The translations under genes were made by a program, and so were the position numbers. The notes below the pieces were generated by a model. It worked only from the letters and a program-made list of their open reading frames with translations, did not search any database and had not been told where the DNA came from. Below are positions 50,767-58,855 of a stretch of DNA of 64,000 nucleotides, in pieces (positions within the stretch are counted from its first letter, which is position 1; the number at the start of each line of letters is the position of its first letter). This stretch comes from Planctomycetota bacterium (GTDB taxonomy: Bacteria; Planctomycetota; B15-G4): NCBI GenBank assembly GCA_021604805.1, contig BQJR01000003.1, positions 248,001 to 312,000 of the forward strand, given 5' to 3'.

Positions 50767-51948
50767 ATGACCTCCTTCGAAGCGCAGCGCATCGCCGGCC
50801 TCGCCCAGAGCGACATCCGCTTGATGTCGCGCCGCTGCATGGAACTCGGCGGCGTGAACCTCGGCCAGGGCATCTGCGACCAACCCACGCCCGACCCGGT
50901 GAAGGCCGCCGCCATCGCCGCGATCACCGGCGACGAATCGATCTACAGCAAGTACGAAGGCATCGACGAGCTGCGTCGCCGCATCGCGCACAAGATGTCC
51001 GACTACAACGGCGTGAGCTGCGACCCCGACAGCGAGGTGCTCGTGACGGCTGGCAGCACCGGCGGCTTCGTGGCCGCGGCGCTCTCGTTCATCGAGCCCG
51101 GCGACGAAGTGATCCTGTTCTCACCGTTCTACGGCTACCACATGAACGTGCTGCGGCTCGCGCAGCCCACGCTGAAGAGCGTCACCCTGCGCGGCGCCGA
51201 CTTCAGCTTCGACCCCGACGAGCTGCGCGCCGCCTTCAGCGACAAGACCAAGGCCATCCTCGTGAACACGCCGAGCAACCCTTGCGGCAAGGTGTTCACG
51301 CGCGACGAGCTCTCGCTCATCGCCGAGCTCTGCCAGCAACACGACTGCCTCGCGATCACCGACGAGATCTACGAGTACATCCTCTACGACGGTCACGAGC
51401 ACCTGTCGCTCGCGAGCTTGCCGGGCATGCGTGAACGCACGATCACGCTCTCCGGATTCAGCAAGACCTACAACATGACCGGCTGGCGCCTGGGCTACGC
51501 AGTGGCGCCCGCGGCGCTCACGGCGCGCATGGGTGTCGTGGCCGACCTCGTGTACATCTGCGCGCCCACGCCGTTGCAACACGGCGTGCTCGCGGCCTTC
51601 GATCTGCCCGCGCAGTACTACGTGGACATGGCGCGCGACTACGAGCGCAAGCGCGCGCAGACCATGCAGGCCTGTCGCGCCGTGGGCCTGGAGCCACTCG
51701 TGCCCCAAGGTTCCTACTACCTGATGGTCGACGTGCGCGGCGCCGGCTTGCGCGACGACCGCCACGCCGCCGACGTGTTGCTGCAACACTGCGGCGTGGC
51801 CGCGGTCCCCGGGTCGTCGTTCTTCACGGATCCCTCCGACGGTCGCCACCAGTTGCGGCTGTGCTTCGCCAAGCAAGACCACGACCTGCAACGTGCCTGC
51901 GACGGCATCGCTCAACTGCCGCAAGCACTGAGAGATGCGCGCCCGTGA
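50767..51948 (+). CDS. PLP-dependent class I/II aminotransferase
   Basis: 393 residues from ATG at 50767, 8 bases after a TAGGCT box. Motifs: VNLGQGICDQPTPDPVK, YSKYEGIDELRRRIAHKM, VNTPSNPCGKVFT, AITDEIYEYILYDG and SGFSKTYNMTGWRLGYA (Schiff-base lysine), and HQLRLCFAK near the C-terminus. The PTPDPV...YSKYEGI arrangement differs from the aminotransferase at 42770-43888 and is like methionine or kynurenine-type aminotransferases. It is divergent from the CNNM gene and overlaps the next gene as GTGA. Confidence 0.91.
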   Translation: MTSFEAQRIAGLAQSDIRLMSRRCMELGGVNLGQGICDQPTPDPVKAAAIAAITGDESIYSKYEGIDELRRRIAHKMSDYNGVSCDPDSEVLVTAGSTGGFVAAALSFIEPGDEVILFSPFYGYHMNVLRLAQPTLKSVTLRGADFSFDPDELRAAFSDKTKAILVNTPSNPCGKVFTRDELSLIAELCQQHDCLAITDEIYEYILYDGHEHLSLASLPGMRERTITLSGFSKTYNMTGWRLGYAVAPAALTARMGVVADLVYICAPTPLQHGVLAAFDLPAQYYVDMARDYERKRAQTMQACRAVGLEPLVPQGSYYLMVDVRGAGLRDDRHAADVLLQHCGVAAVPGSSFFTDPSDGRHQLRLCFAKQDHDLQRACDGIAQLPQALRDARP

Positions 51949-53510
51949 CGCCCCGCCTCCGACTCGTCTCACGTGTGCTGCTGGGCGCTCTCGTGGTGTG
52001 GCTCGTGTTGTGCCTCACGGTCTTCGTGGAGAACACCTGGCGTCATTCGGTCGACAGCGCGATTTATCTGCTGACCGCGCAGAGCCTCGCGCTCGGTGAG
52101 GGATACCAGTACCTCGGGCAACCCTTCTTCGTGCGTCCGCCGGGGCTGTCGTGGTTGATCAGCGGCCTTGTCGACGCGCCCTTCCACGCGGGGCAGGTCG
52201 GCGACTTGAACCTGCTCGTGCAAGGCGCCTACGCGCTCACGATGTTGTCGCTGTTGGTCATCCTGCGACGCTTGCACGGCGCGCTGTGGGGCACGGCGAT
52301 CACGCTGCTCGTGGCGCTCAACCCGCTGTGCGTCGACAGCTTCAACGAAGTGCTCGCCGAGTATCCCTCGATGACGCTGCTCTTCGGCGGACTGGCGCTG
52401 CTCATGCCGCGCGCCGACGGCACGCGCGCCAAGTGGGCGCCCGCCGTGGCCGGCGCCTTGCTGCTGGGCGCCTCGATGTGGTTCCGCTCGGTGGGCCTGC
52501 TCGTGCTGCCGGCGATCGTGTTCGGTGAGGCGGTGGCGCCGGGCAGCGGTAAGGCGCGCGCGCGCGGCCTGCTGCTCGCCGGGCTCACGCTCGCGCTCGC
52601 CTTGCCCTGGATGCTGGAGAGCGGCGCGCGCGCCGACGCGGCCCCGCGCCCGTCCACCCAGCTGCTTATGTTCGACTACGGCACCGCGATGTTCCGCGAG
52701 AACCCTTCAGATCCCGAGAGCGCCCGTATCGGGTGGGACGACTGGGTCGCGCGCGCCACGACCAACAGCGCCGACATCGCCGGCACGCTCGCGCGCATGA
52801 GCCTGGGCAGCGCGTCGGGTCGCGAAGGTCAACCGCGACACGATGTCGCCGACGACCGCGAACACCTCGACATCGCACCGTGGCTCGCAGGACTCTTCGG
52901 CCTCGCGCTGCTGATCACGGCGGCGCTGCGTCGCAGCCTCTTCGATCTGTGGGCCGTGGCCTACGCCGGCGTGGTGCTGCTCTACTTCACCTTCGTGGAC
53001 CGCTTGCTGTTGCCGCTCGTGCCCGCGCTGCTGTCCGCGCTGTTCTTCAGCGTGGAGCTCGCGCTGAAGCGTTGCGGGGACAGTGCGCGTCATGCCGTGC
53101 CCGCCACGCTCGCCGGCCTGCTCGCGCTGAGCGCCCTGCTCGAGTTGCCCGACGCGAGCACGCCCAGCGAGAAGAAGCTCCAGAACTTTCGCGCCGACCG
53201 TCAGGTGGCGCGTTGGATCGGCGACAACCTGCCGCCCGACGCGCCGCTCATGTACGAGAAGGGTTCGATCCTCTCGCTGCTCACCGGGCACGACGTGTTC
53301 ACCTACCGCAACCTGCCCGGGCCCTGGCCCCTGGGCGCCGCCCCGGTCGACTTCGCGCTCTTCGGCCCGCGTCACCTCGATGTGACCGTAGAGCAAGCCG
53401 TGGCCAAGGCTTCACGCGAGGCAGGCTTCGAGCCCGTGCTCTTCCCCGTGAAGTTCTGGGGCCAGCAGATGCCCGTGAACGTGTACCCGCTGGCGCCGAG
53501 CGACGACTGA
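51945..53510 (+). CDS. GT-C fold membrane glycosyltransferase (PMT/ArnT-like)
   Basis: 521 residues, GTG at 51945 overlapping the aminotransferase stop as GTGA. The first span (VLLGALVVWLVLCLTVFVEN) is followed by a periplasmic loop with DSAIYLLTAQSLALGEGYQYLGQPFFVRPPG, the D-x-x and RPPG marks of this superfamily, then about nine further spans (MTLLFGGLALLM, GALLLGASMWFRSVGLLVLPAIVFG, LAGLFGLALLITAAL). A ~120-residue soluble C-terminal domain faces the periplasm. It probably uses a polyprenyl-phosphate sugar, which the dolichol-phosphate-mannose-synthase-like GT2 at 54150 could supply. Confidence 0.82.
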   Translation: MTPRLRLVSRVLLGALVVWLVLCLTVFVENTWRHSVDSAIYLLTAQSLALGEGYQYLGQPFFVRPPGLSWLISGLVDAPFHAGQVGDLNLLVQGAYALTMLSLLVILRRLHGALWGTAITLLVALNPLCVDSFNEVLAEYPSMTLLFGGLALLMPRADGTRAKWAPAVAGALLLGASMWFRSVGLLVLPAIVFGEAVAPGSGKARARGLLLAGLTLALALPWMLESGARADAAPRPSTQLLMFDYGTAMFRENPSDPESARIGWDDWVARATTNSADIAGTLARMSLGSASGREGQPRHDVADDREHLDIAPWLAGLFGLALLITAALRRSLFDLWAVAYAGVVLLYFTFVDRLLLPLVPALLSALFFSVELALKRCGDSARHAVPATLAGLLALSALLELPDASTPSEKKLQNFRADRQVARWIGDNLPPDAPLMYEKGSILSLLTGHDVFTYRNLPGPWPLGAAPVDFALFGPRHLDVTVEQAVAKASREAGFEPVLFPVKFWGQQMPVNVYPLAPSDD

Positions 53511-53561
53511 GCAGCGCCCCTCGGCCCCCGCCTCCCCGCGCGACGCCTTGTCCCACAAGCC

Positions 53562-53606
53562 TTGACCCGTCTCTCGCTCGCTGTATATTGCGATTGAGTC
53601 GCAATA
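53562..53606 (+). promoter_or_regulatory. Promoter with palindromic operator across the -10
   Basis: TTGACC (53562-53567), 16-base spacer, TATATT (53584-53589). An inverted repeat TATTGCGA-TTGAG-TCGCAATA with perfect 8-bp arms covers 53586-53606, starting inside the -10 box. An A/T-containing palindrome of this sort in a GC-rich genome is a typical operator, and bound protein would block the polymerase. The core resembles some Fur-family boxes, but the regulator is not identified. Confidence 0.65.
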
Positions 53607-53622
53607 CCATCGGGATCAAGCC

Positions 53623-54081
53623 ATGGCCTCAAAACCCCTCTTCCATGACCTGTGCTGCGTCGCGCGGGCCACGCTCTTCAATCTCTGTGTCTCCGATGCC
53701 GACCTGCTCGAGCTGGGCGTCTGGGACGAGAGCCCGCACGCCTCCGGCTACAGCCCCGGCGTACGCTGCCGGGCCGAGCTGCACGCGCGCACCCAATCCG
53801 ACGAGGCGCTGAACCGTCGCGTGCGCGACCGCCTCGACCTGCAGTACCTCGACACCCTGATGGTCGTGCGCGGCATGGACGACCGCTGCCTCACCGAAAC
53901 GGTGGACAGCTTCCTCGAGGATCCCGAGCACGACCCGCGCGCGCTACCGGCCCTGCTCTACGCGCTCTGCACCGACGATCGCTCCGAGGTGCGCGCGCTC
54001 GGTGTGCAGCTCTCGCACGAGGCGATCACGATGGCGTGTCGCGAGCTCGTGGAACCGTCACGGGCCGAGTCACAGTCCTGA
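53623..54081 (+). CDS. Unknown protein under the palindromic operator
   Basis: 152 residues from ATG at 53623. I recognise no family. It is acidic, mostly helical, has five cysteines (two adjacent in HDLCCVARATLFNLC) and an ASGYSPGVRCRAELHAR segment; no signal peptide or span. A leucine-rich helix at DPRALPALLYALC is followed by SEVRALGVQLSHEAI, a HEAT-like helix pair. It stands alone with its own regulated promoter, so it probably responds to a condition such as metal or stress. The cysteines could bind a metal. Confidence 0.7.
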   Translation: MASKPLFHDLCCVARATLFNLCVSDADLLELGVWDESPHASGYSPGVRCRAELHARTQSDEALNRRVRDRLDLQYLDTLMVVRGMDDRCLTETVDSFLEDPEHDPRALPALLYALCTDDRSEVRALGVQLSHEAITMACRELVEPSRAESQS

Positions 54082-54109
54082 AGAGGCGTCGCACGAACAG
54101 CACGTGCAG

Positions 54110-54138
54110 TTGACCGAGTGCTCCGCCGGGCCTAGCCT
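54110..54138 (+). promoter_or_regulatory. Promoter of the DPM1-like GT2 gene
   Basis: TTGACC, 17-base spacer, TAGCCT. The -10 ends 11 bases before ATG at 54150, so the transcript would have a leader of about five bases, with no Shine-Dalgarno. Confidence 0.55.
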
Positions 54139-54149
54139 CCCAGCACCCC

Positions 54150-54935
54150 ATGAGCGCCCAGAGCTTCCAGCACATCGCCCCGCCGCCCGACCCCTTGGAC
54201 AAGGTGGTGGTGGTGATGCCGGCCTACAACGCCGAGCAAACGCTGGAGGTCACCTTCGGCGACATCGACCAAGATGTCGTGAGCGAGGTCATCCTGGTGG
54301 ACGACTGCAGCAGCGACCGCACCAGCGAAGTCGCTGAGCGCCTGGGCATCACCACGATCCGTCACGAGCGCAACAAGGGCTACGGCGGCAACCAGAAGAC
54401 GTGTTACGCGAAGGCTCTGGACTTGGGCGCCGACATCGTGGTGATGATCCATCCCGACTATCAGTACGACGCGCGCACGATCCCCGCGATCGTGAACATC
54501 CTGCGCCTCGGCATCTGCGATGTCGTGATGGGCTCGCGCGTGCGCACGCGTCGCGAGGTGCTCGACGCCGGCATGCCGCTCTGGAAGTACATCGCGAACC
54601 GCTGCCTCACGATCACCGAGAACGTGGTGCTCGGCCAGAACCTCGGCGACTTCCACACGGGCCTGCGCGCTTACAACCGCAAGGTGCTCGAGACGCTGCC
54701 CTACGAGCGCAACTCCGACGACTTCGTCTTCGACACGCAGTTCCTGGTGCAGGCCGTGCACTTCGGCTTCAAGATCGGCGACATCCCCGTGCCCTGCCGC
54801 TACTTCGACGAAGCCAGCCAGATCAACTTCAAGCGCAGCGCGCGCTACGGCCTGGGCACACTCGGCGCGCTGGCGCAGTTCGTCGGGCAGCGCAGCGGGA
54901 TCTGGAAGTCGGACATCTTCGCGCCGAAGGGCTGA
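54150..54935 (+). CDS. GT2 glycosyltransferase, dolichol-phosphate-mannose-synthase-like
   Basis: 261 residues from ATG at 54150. Motifs: [67 protein letters not shown] and [26 protein letters not shown], then [34 protein letters not shown]. This group transfers a sugar from NDP-sugar to polyprenyl phosphate at the inner face of the membrane. No C-terminal spans, so it is the soluble form. It fits as donor supplier for the GT-C enzyme two genes upstream. Confidence 0.88.
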   Translation: MSAQSFQHIAPPPDPLDKVVVVMPAYNAEQTLEVTFGDIDQDVVSEVILVDDCSSDRTSEVAERLGITTIRHERNKGYGGNQKTCYAKALDLGADIVVMIHPDYQYDARTIPAIVNILRLGICDVVMGSRVRTRREVLDAGMPLWKYIANRCLTITENVVLGQNLGDFHTGLRAYNRKVLETLPYERNSDDFVFDTQFLVQAVHFGFKIGDIPVPCRYFDEASQINFKRSARYGLGTLGALAQFVGQRSGIWKSDIFAPKG

Positions 54936-55033
54936 GTGACCGAGGACTCCGTGGCGGAGATCCGTTGGGAGACGGCCGCGCGCGGGCTTAGGCTGGTGGC
55001 CATCCCGCGTTCGCGCCCCGTCGAGCCGCCGTC

Positions 55034-56053
55034 ATGCCGAGCCTGATCGCCGCACTGCTCCTCTGCACCGGCTGTTTTGCGCCCTTGGCCGGAGGAGCCG
55101 CTGCTCTCGACGACGAGCTCGACGCCGCCATCACCCAGCGGGGCCGCGTGTTCGTGGCGAAGTTCCACGCGGGCCAACACGAAGCGCTGTGGCAAAGCTT
55201 CTCGCCACAGATGCGCGCAGCGATGAGCGATGACCCCACCACGCTGGCCGCCTTCAAGTTGCAGGTCGACGCGCAGCTCGGCTTCGAAGACGAGCTCGTG
55301 AGTGAGGTCGTGTTCTTGCGCGGCCCGCTGCGCACCTACGTGCGCACGGCCACGCACGAGAAGGCCGACGGGAACTTCGTGACCACCTTCATGTTCACCC
55401 CCGACGGCGAGATCACGAGCTTCACGATCCAACCCGAACGCGTCCCAGCACCCAGCGACTACCTCGACTACGAAACCAAGACCCCGCTGTCGCTGCCCTT
55501 CGACGGCGTGTGGACGATCGTGTGGGGTGGCCGCACGATCCAGCAGAACTACCACGCGTTCACGCGCGACCAGCGCTTCGCCTACGACATCCTCGTCACG
55601 CGTGAGGGCGCCACGCACGAGGGCGACGGCACGGAGCTCGAGCAGTTCTACGCCTGGGGACGGCGCGTGCTCGCACCCGGCGACGGCGTGGTCGTGCGCG
55701 CGCGCGACGGCATCGTCGACAACGTGCCCGGCGAGATGAACCCGAGCCAAGCACTCGGCAATCACGTGATCCTCGACCACGGCAACGGCGAGTTCTCCTT
55801 CCTCGCGCACTTCAAGCAGGACACGCTCGTCGTGGCCGAAGGCGACGAGGTCAAAGCCGGCGACCTGCTCGGCTTGTGCGGCAACAGCGGCAACACCACC
55901 GAGCCCCACATCCACTACCACCTGCAGGACACGCCGCGCTTCGGTGCGGGCCAAGGCATGCCCGCCGCCTTCCTGAACTATCGGGCCGACGGGGAGGTCG
56001 TCGAGCGCGGCGAACCCGTCCAGCTCCAGATCGTGGCTCGCAACGAACCGTGA
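55034..56053 (+). CDS. Exported M23 (LytM) metallopeptidase with N-terminal DUF3887-like domain
   Basis: 339 residues from ATG at 55034. N-terminal MPSLIAALLLCTGCFAPLAGGAAA is an export signal, possibly a lipoprotein one. Residues ~30-135 have the TLAAFKLQVDAQLG / EVVFLRGPLRTYVRTATHEK style of a ketosteroid-fold domain seen before LytM enzymes. The peptidase zinc ligands appear as HAFTRDQRFAYDI (H...D) and HIHYHLQD (H-x-H), with GNHVILDHGNGEFSFLAHF. It probably cuts or binds peptidoglycan peptides. It overlaps the channel gene by GTGA. Confidence 0.86.
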   Translation: MPSLIAALLLCTGCFAPLAGGAAALDDELDAAITQRGRVFVAKFHAGQHEALWQSFSPQMRAAMSDDPTTLAAFKLQVDAQLGFEDELVSEVVFLRGPLRTYVRTATHEKADGNFVTTFMFTPDGEITSFTIQPERVPAPSDYLDYETKTPLSLPFDGVWTIVWGGRTIQQNYHAFTRDQRFAYDILVTREGATHEGDGTELEQFYAWGRRVLAPGDGVVVRARDGIVDNVPGEMNPSQALGNHVILDHGNGEFSFLAHFKQDTLVVAEGDEVKAGDLLGLCGNSGNTTEPHIHYHLQDTPRFGAGQGMPAAFLNYRADGEVVERGEPVQLQIVARNEP

Positions 56054-58038
56054 TTGACCTCGACGCCTTCGTGCGCCGCTTGCGATTCCTGCTCGAGCGC
56101 TGGGTGCAGCGCGGCCTCGTCTCACAACTGCTGTTCATCGCGGCGCTGATCGCGGGCGTGGCGGCGCTCGGCGGCCTGGCGGCGTGGGCGCTCACCGAAT
56201 CCTTCGCCACGCTGCCCGAAGCGATCTGGTGGTCCTTCCTGCGGCTCACCGATCCCGGTTACCTCGGCGACGACCAGGGCACGACCCTGCGCGTGATCTC
56301 CACCGTCGTGACCGTGGCGGGCTACGTGCTCTTCATGGGTTCGCTCATCGCGATCATGACCCAGTGGCTCGCGCTCACGCTGCGCAAGTTGGAGAGCGGG
56401 CTCACGCCGATCGCCATGCAGAACCACTTCGTGATCCTGGGTTGGACGAACCGCACGCCTGAGACCGTGAAGAAGTTGCTCGGCGCGGGCGGACGTCTGC
56501 AACGCTTCCTTCATGAGCGCAACGTAGGTCGACTGCGCGTGGTCGTGCTCGCCGACGAGGTCGACGCCGCGCGGCGACTCGAGCTGCGCGAACACCTCGG
56601 CGAGTTCTGGAGCGAGAGTCAGATCTTCGTGCGCTCAGGCAGCTCGCTCAACCACGACGACCTCGAACGCCTCGACATCCTGCGCGCCGCCGTGGTGATG
56701 GTGCCCGGCGCCGACTTCGAACTCGGCGGCGCCGAACTCAGCGACACGCGCGTGGTAAAGACGCTGCTCAATCTCGACTCGCTGCTGCGGCACGCGCCGC
56801 CGGACAGCGGCCCGCAAGTCGTGGCCGAGATGTTCGACCCACACAAGGTGTCGATCGCGCGCGACGCCGTGCGCACGTCCACCGAAGTGATCGCCAGCGA
56901 TCGATTGATCAGTCGGCTGCTCTCGCAGAGCCTGCGTCATCCGGGGATCGCGCGCGTGCTGCTGAAGCTGCTCACGCACGGACAAGGCAACGCGGTCTAC
57001 TTGCGACGCTTCCCCGAGCTGGAAGGCGCGCCCCTGAGCTCGCTGCTCGAACGCTTCCCGCTGGCGATCGTGCTGGGCGTGGTGCGCGACCCCGACGGCA
57101 CCGCCGTGGTGCACCTCGATCCCACCCACGACGTGCAGCTCGCGCGCGACGACATGCTGATCCTGGTCGCCGAGAGCCATCACCACTGCGTGCCGCAAGA
57201 CGTGCCGCCCGAGGTCGCCGCCGCGGCAGAGAGCCTGCCCGAGATCTCAGCCCCCAGCGCAACCGGCGAGCACGCCAGCAAGAGAACCGACACCCCACGC
57301 GCCCGTCGGCGCCTGCTCGTGCTCGGCTGGGGACACAAGCTGCCCACGCTGCTCAGCGAGCTCCAGGAGTCGGCCGGCGAACGCTTCCATGTGACCTTGC
57401 TCACGCGCCAAGACATCGGCGAACGCGAGCGCATGCTGGCGCACCTGAACGTGGACGACAGCGCGCTGCACATCGAGCACGTGCAAGGCGACTACTCGAT
57501 CGAGCGCGACCTGCGCAGCGTGAACCCCGCGAGCCACGACCACGTGCTCTTCGTGGCCAGCAACTGGATGGAGTCCTCCGAGGAAGCCGACGCGCGCAGC
57601 GTGCTCGGCCTGCTCCTGCTGCGCAGCCTGTTGCGCGGCGCGCCCGAGCCGCCCGAAGTGCTCGTCGAGTTCCTCGATCCGGACAACGAGCGCATCCTCG
57701 GCGACGGCGGCGAGCTGGTCTTCGTGAGCCCGCGCATCCTCTCGCATCTGCTGGCGCACGTGTCCTTGCGTCCCGAGCTCAACCTGGTCTACGACGAGCT
57801 GATCTGCGCGGGCGGCAGCGAACTCGAGTTGCGCACGCCCGGCGAGCTCGGACTCCTGAGCGAGACGGTCAGCTTCCGTGACCTGCAACACGCCGCGCGC
57901 CGTGAACAGTGCGTGGCGCTCGGCGTGCTGCAGGCCCGCGACGACGAACCGGCAGAGCTGCTGCTCAACCCTGCGCGCGATCGCGAGCTGAGCATGGGCC
58001 GGCGCGATCGCGTGATCGTGCTGGCCGCGGTCGACTGA
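56050..58038 (+). CDS. CASTOR/POLLUX-type ion channel with two TrkA-N (RCK) domains
   Basis: 662 residues from GTG at 56050. Two spans frame a pore loop (SQLLFIAALIAGVAALGGLAAW, pore helix ATLPEAIWWSFLRLTDPGYLGDD, VISTVVTVAGYVLFMGSLIAIMT); RLTDPG is the filter of plant CASTOR-like and related bacterial channels. Then come two nucleotide-binding RCK domains, NHFVILGWTNRTPETVKKLL at ~125 and RRLLVLGWGHKLPTLLSEL at ~420. Such channels pass K+ or Ca2+ under ligand control. Coupling to an M23 peptidase suggests a link between ion flow and wall remodelling. Confidence 0.9.
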   Translation: MIDLDAFVRRLRFLLERWVQRGLVSQLLFIAALIAGVAALGGLAAWALTESFATLPEAIWWSFLRLTDPGYLGDDQGTTLRVISTVVTVAGYVLFMGSLIAIMTQWLALTLRKLESGLTPIAMQNHFVILGWTNRTPETVKKLLGAGGRLQRFLHERNVGRLRVVVLADEVDAARRLELREHLGEFWSESQIFVRSGSSLNHDDLERLDILRAAVVMVPGADFELGGAELSDTRVVKTLLNLDSLLRHAPPDSGPQVVAEMFDPHKVSIARDAVRTSTEVIASDRLISRLLSQSLRHPGIARVLLKLLTHGQGNAVYLRRFPELEGAPLSSLLERFPLAIVLGVVRDPDGTAVVHLDPTHDVQLARDDMLILVAESHHHCVPQDVPPEVAAAAESLPEISAPSATGEHASKRTDTPRARRRLLVLGWGHKLPTLLSELQESAGERFHVTLLTRQDIGERERMLAHLNVDDSALHIEHVQGDYSIERDLRSVNPASHDHVLFVASNWMESSEEADARSVLGLLLLRSLLRGAPEPPEVLVEFLDPDNERILGDGGELVFVSPRILSHLLAHVSLRPELNLVYDELICAGGSELELRTPGELGLLSETVSFRDLQHAARREQCVALGVLQARDDEPAELLLNPARDRELSMGRRDRVIVLAAVD

Positions 58039-58139
58039 TGGGCGGAGGCGCTTGCCGCCGCGCTCAACTGAGTGGCCGACGGGCCCAAAGCCGACGGCTC
58101 CGGCCACCTGTTCGCGCCCAATGCATGTGCGCGACGGGT

Positions 58140-58145
58140 TAAACT
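58140..58145 (+). promoter_or_regulatory. Candidate -10 box TAAACT of the DJ-1 gene
   Basis: TAAACT lies 29 bases before the ATG at 58175, in a stretch otherwise rich in G and C; GAGAG precedes the ATG by seven bases. No clear -35. Confidence 0.35.
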
Positions 58146-58174
58146 GGCGCGCCGTCCCCCACGTGAGAGTTGTC

Positions 58175-58723
58175 ATGCCCACCGTTTGTGTCCCGCTGGC
58201 TCCCGGCTTCGAGGAGATCGAGGCCGTCACGATCATCGACGTGTTGCGCCGCGCTGAGGTCCAAGTGAGTGTGCTCGCGCTGAACGGCTCGTCGGTCACG
58301 GGCGCGCACGGGCTCACGCTCTCGGTCGACGGTCAACTCGCGGATCACGCCGACACCGACTTCGACATGGTCGTGCTGCCCGGCGGCCTGCCCGGCGCCA
58401 CGAACCTGCGCGACGACGCCAACGTGCAAGCGCTGCTCAAGCGTCAACACGCGGCGGGTCGCAAGCTCGCGGCCGTGTGCGCGGCCCCCATCGCGCTGGC
58501 CGCCGCGGGCGTGCTCGCCGGCAAGCGCGCCACGAGTTACCCCGGCTTCGGCGATCAGTTGGGCGACGCGGAGTACTGCGAAACGCGCGTCGTCCGCGAC
58601 GGCAACGTCACGACGAGCCGCGGCCCCGGCACCTCGCTCGAGTTCGCGCTCGATCTCGTCGTACAACTCGTCGACAGCGACACGGCGACCGCGCTTCGCG
58701 AAGGCATGCTTGTGGCGAACTGA
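58175..58723 (+). CDS. DJ-1/PfpI family protein (YajL-like)
   Basis: 182 residues from ATG at 58175. The fold marks are VPLAPGFEEIEAVTIIDVLRRA with the glutamate that polarises the cysteine, DMVVLPGGLPGATNL, and the nucleophile elbow AVCAAPIALAAAGVLAGKRATSYPGF with Cys102. Members act as deglycases, chaperones or glyoxalases against reactive carbonyls in the cytoplasm; the precise activity is disputed. It is monocistronic with a stem-loop 28 bases past its end. Confidence 0.92.
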   Translation: MPTVCVPLAPGFEEIEAVTIIDVLRRAEVQVSVLALNGSSVTGAHGLTLSVDGQLADHADTDFDMVVLPGGLPGATNLRDDANVQALLKRQHAAGRKLAAVCAAPIALAAAGVLAGKRATSYPGFGDQLGDAEYCETRVVRDGNVTTSRGPGTSLEFALDLVVQLVDSDTATALREGMLVAN

Positions 58724-58750
58724 CTCGCGCGCGCGAGGGTGTTGTCCAGA

Positions 58751-58767
58751 CCTCAGTGAGGCTTTTG
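58751..58767 (+). terminator. Short stem followed by CTTTTG
   Basis: CCTCAGTGAGG forms a small hairpin followed by CTTTTG, downstream of the DJ-1 gene. Weak intrinsic terminator candidate. Confidence 0.35.
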
Positions 58768-58855
58768 TCGCGCCTTCGCCACCCCTCGTTGTCGCAAGCA
58801 AGAACGTGGCCAGCATCGGCTCAAGCTGCACGCAAGCCGGGCCGAAGGCAGGCGG

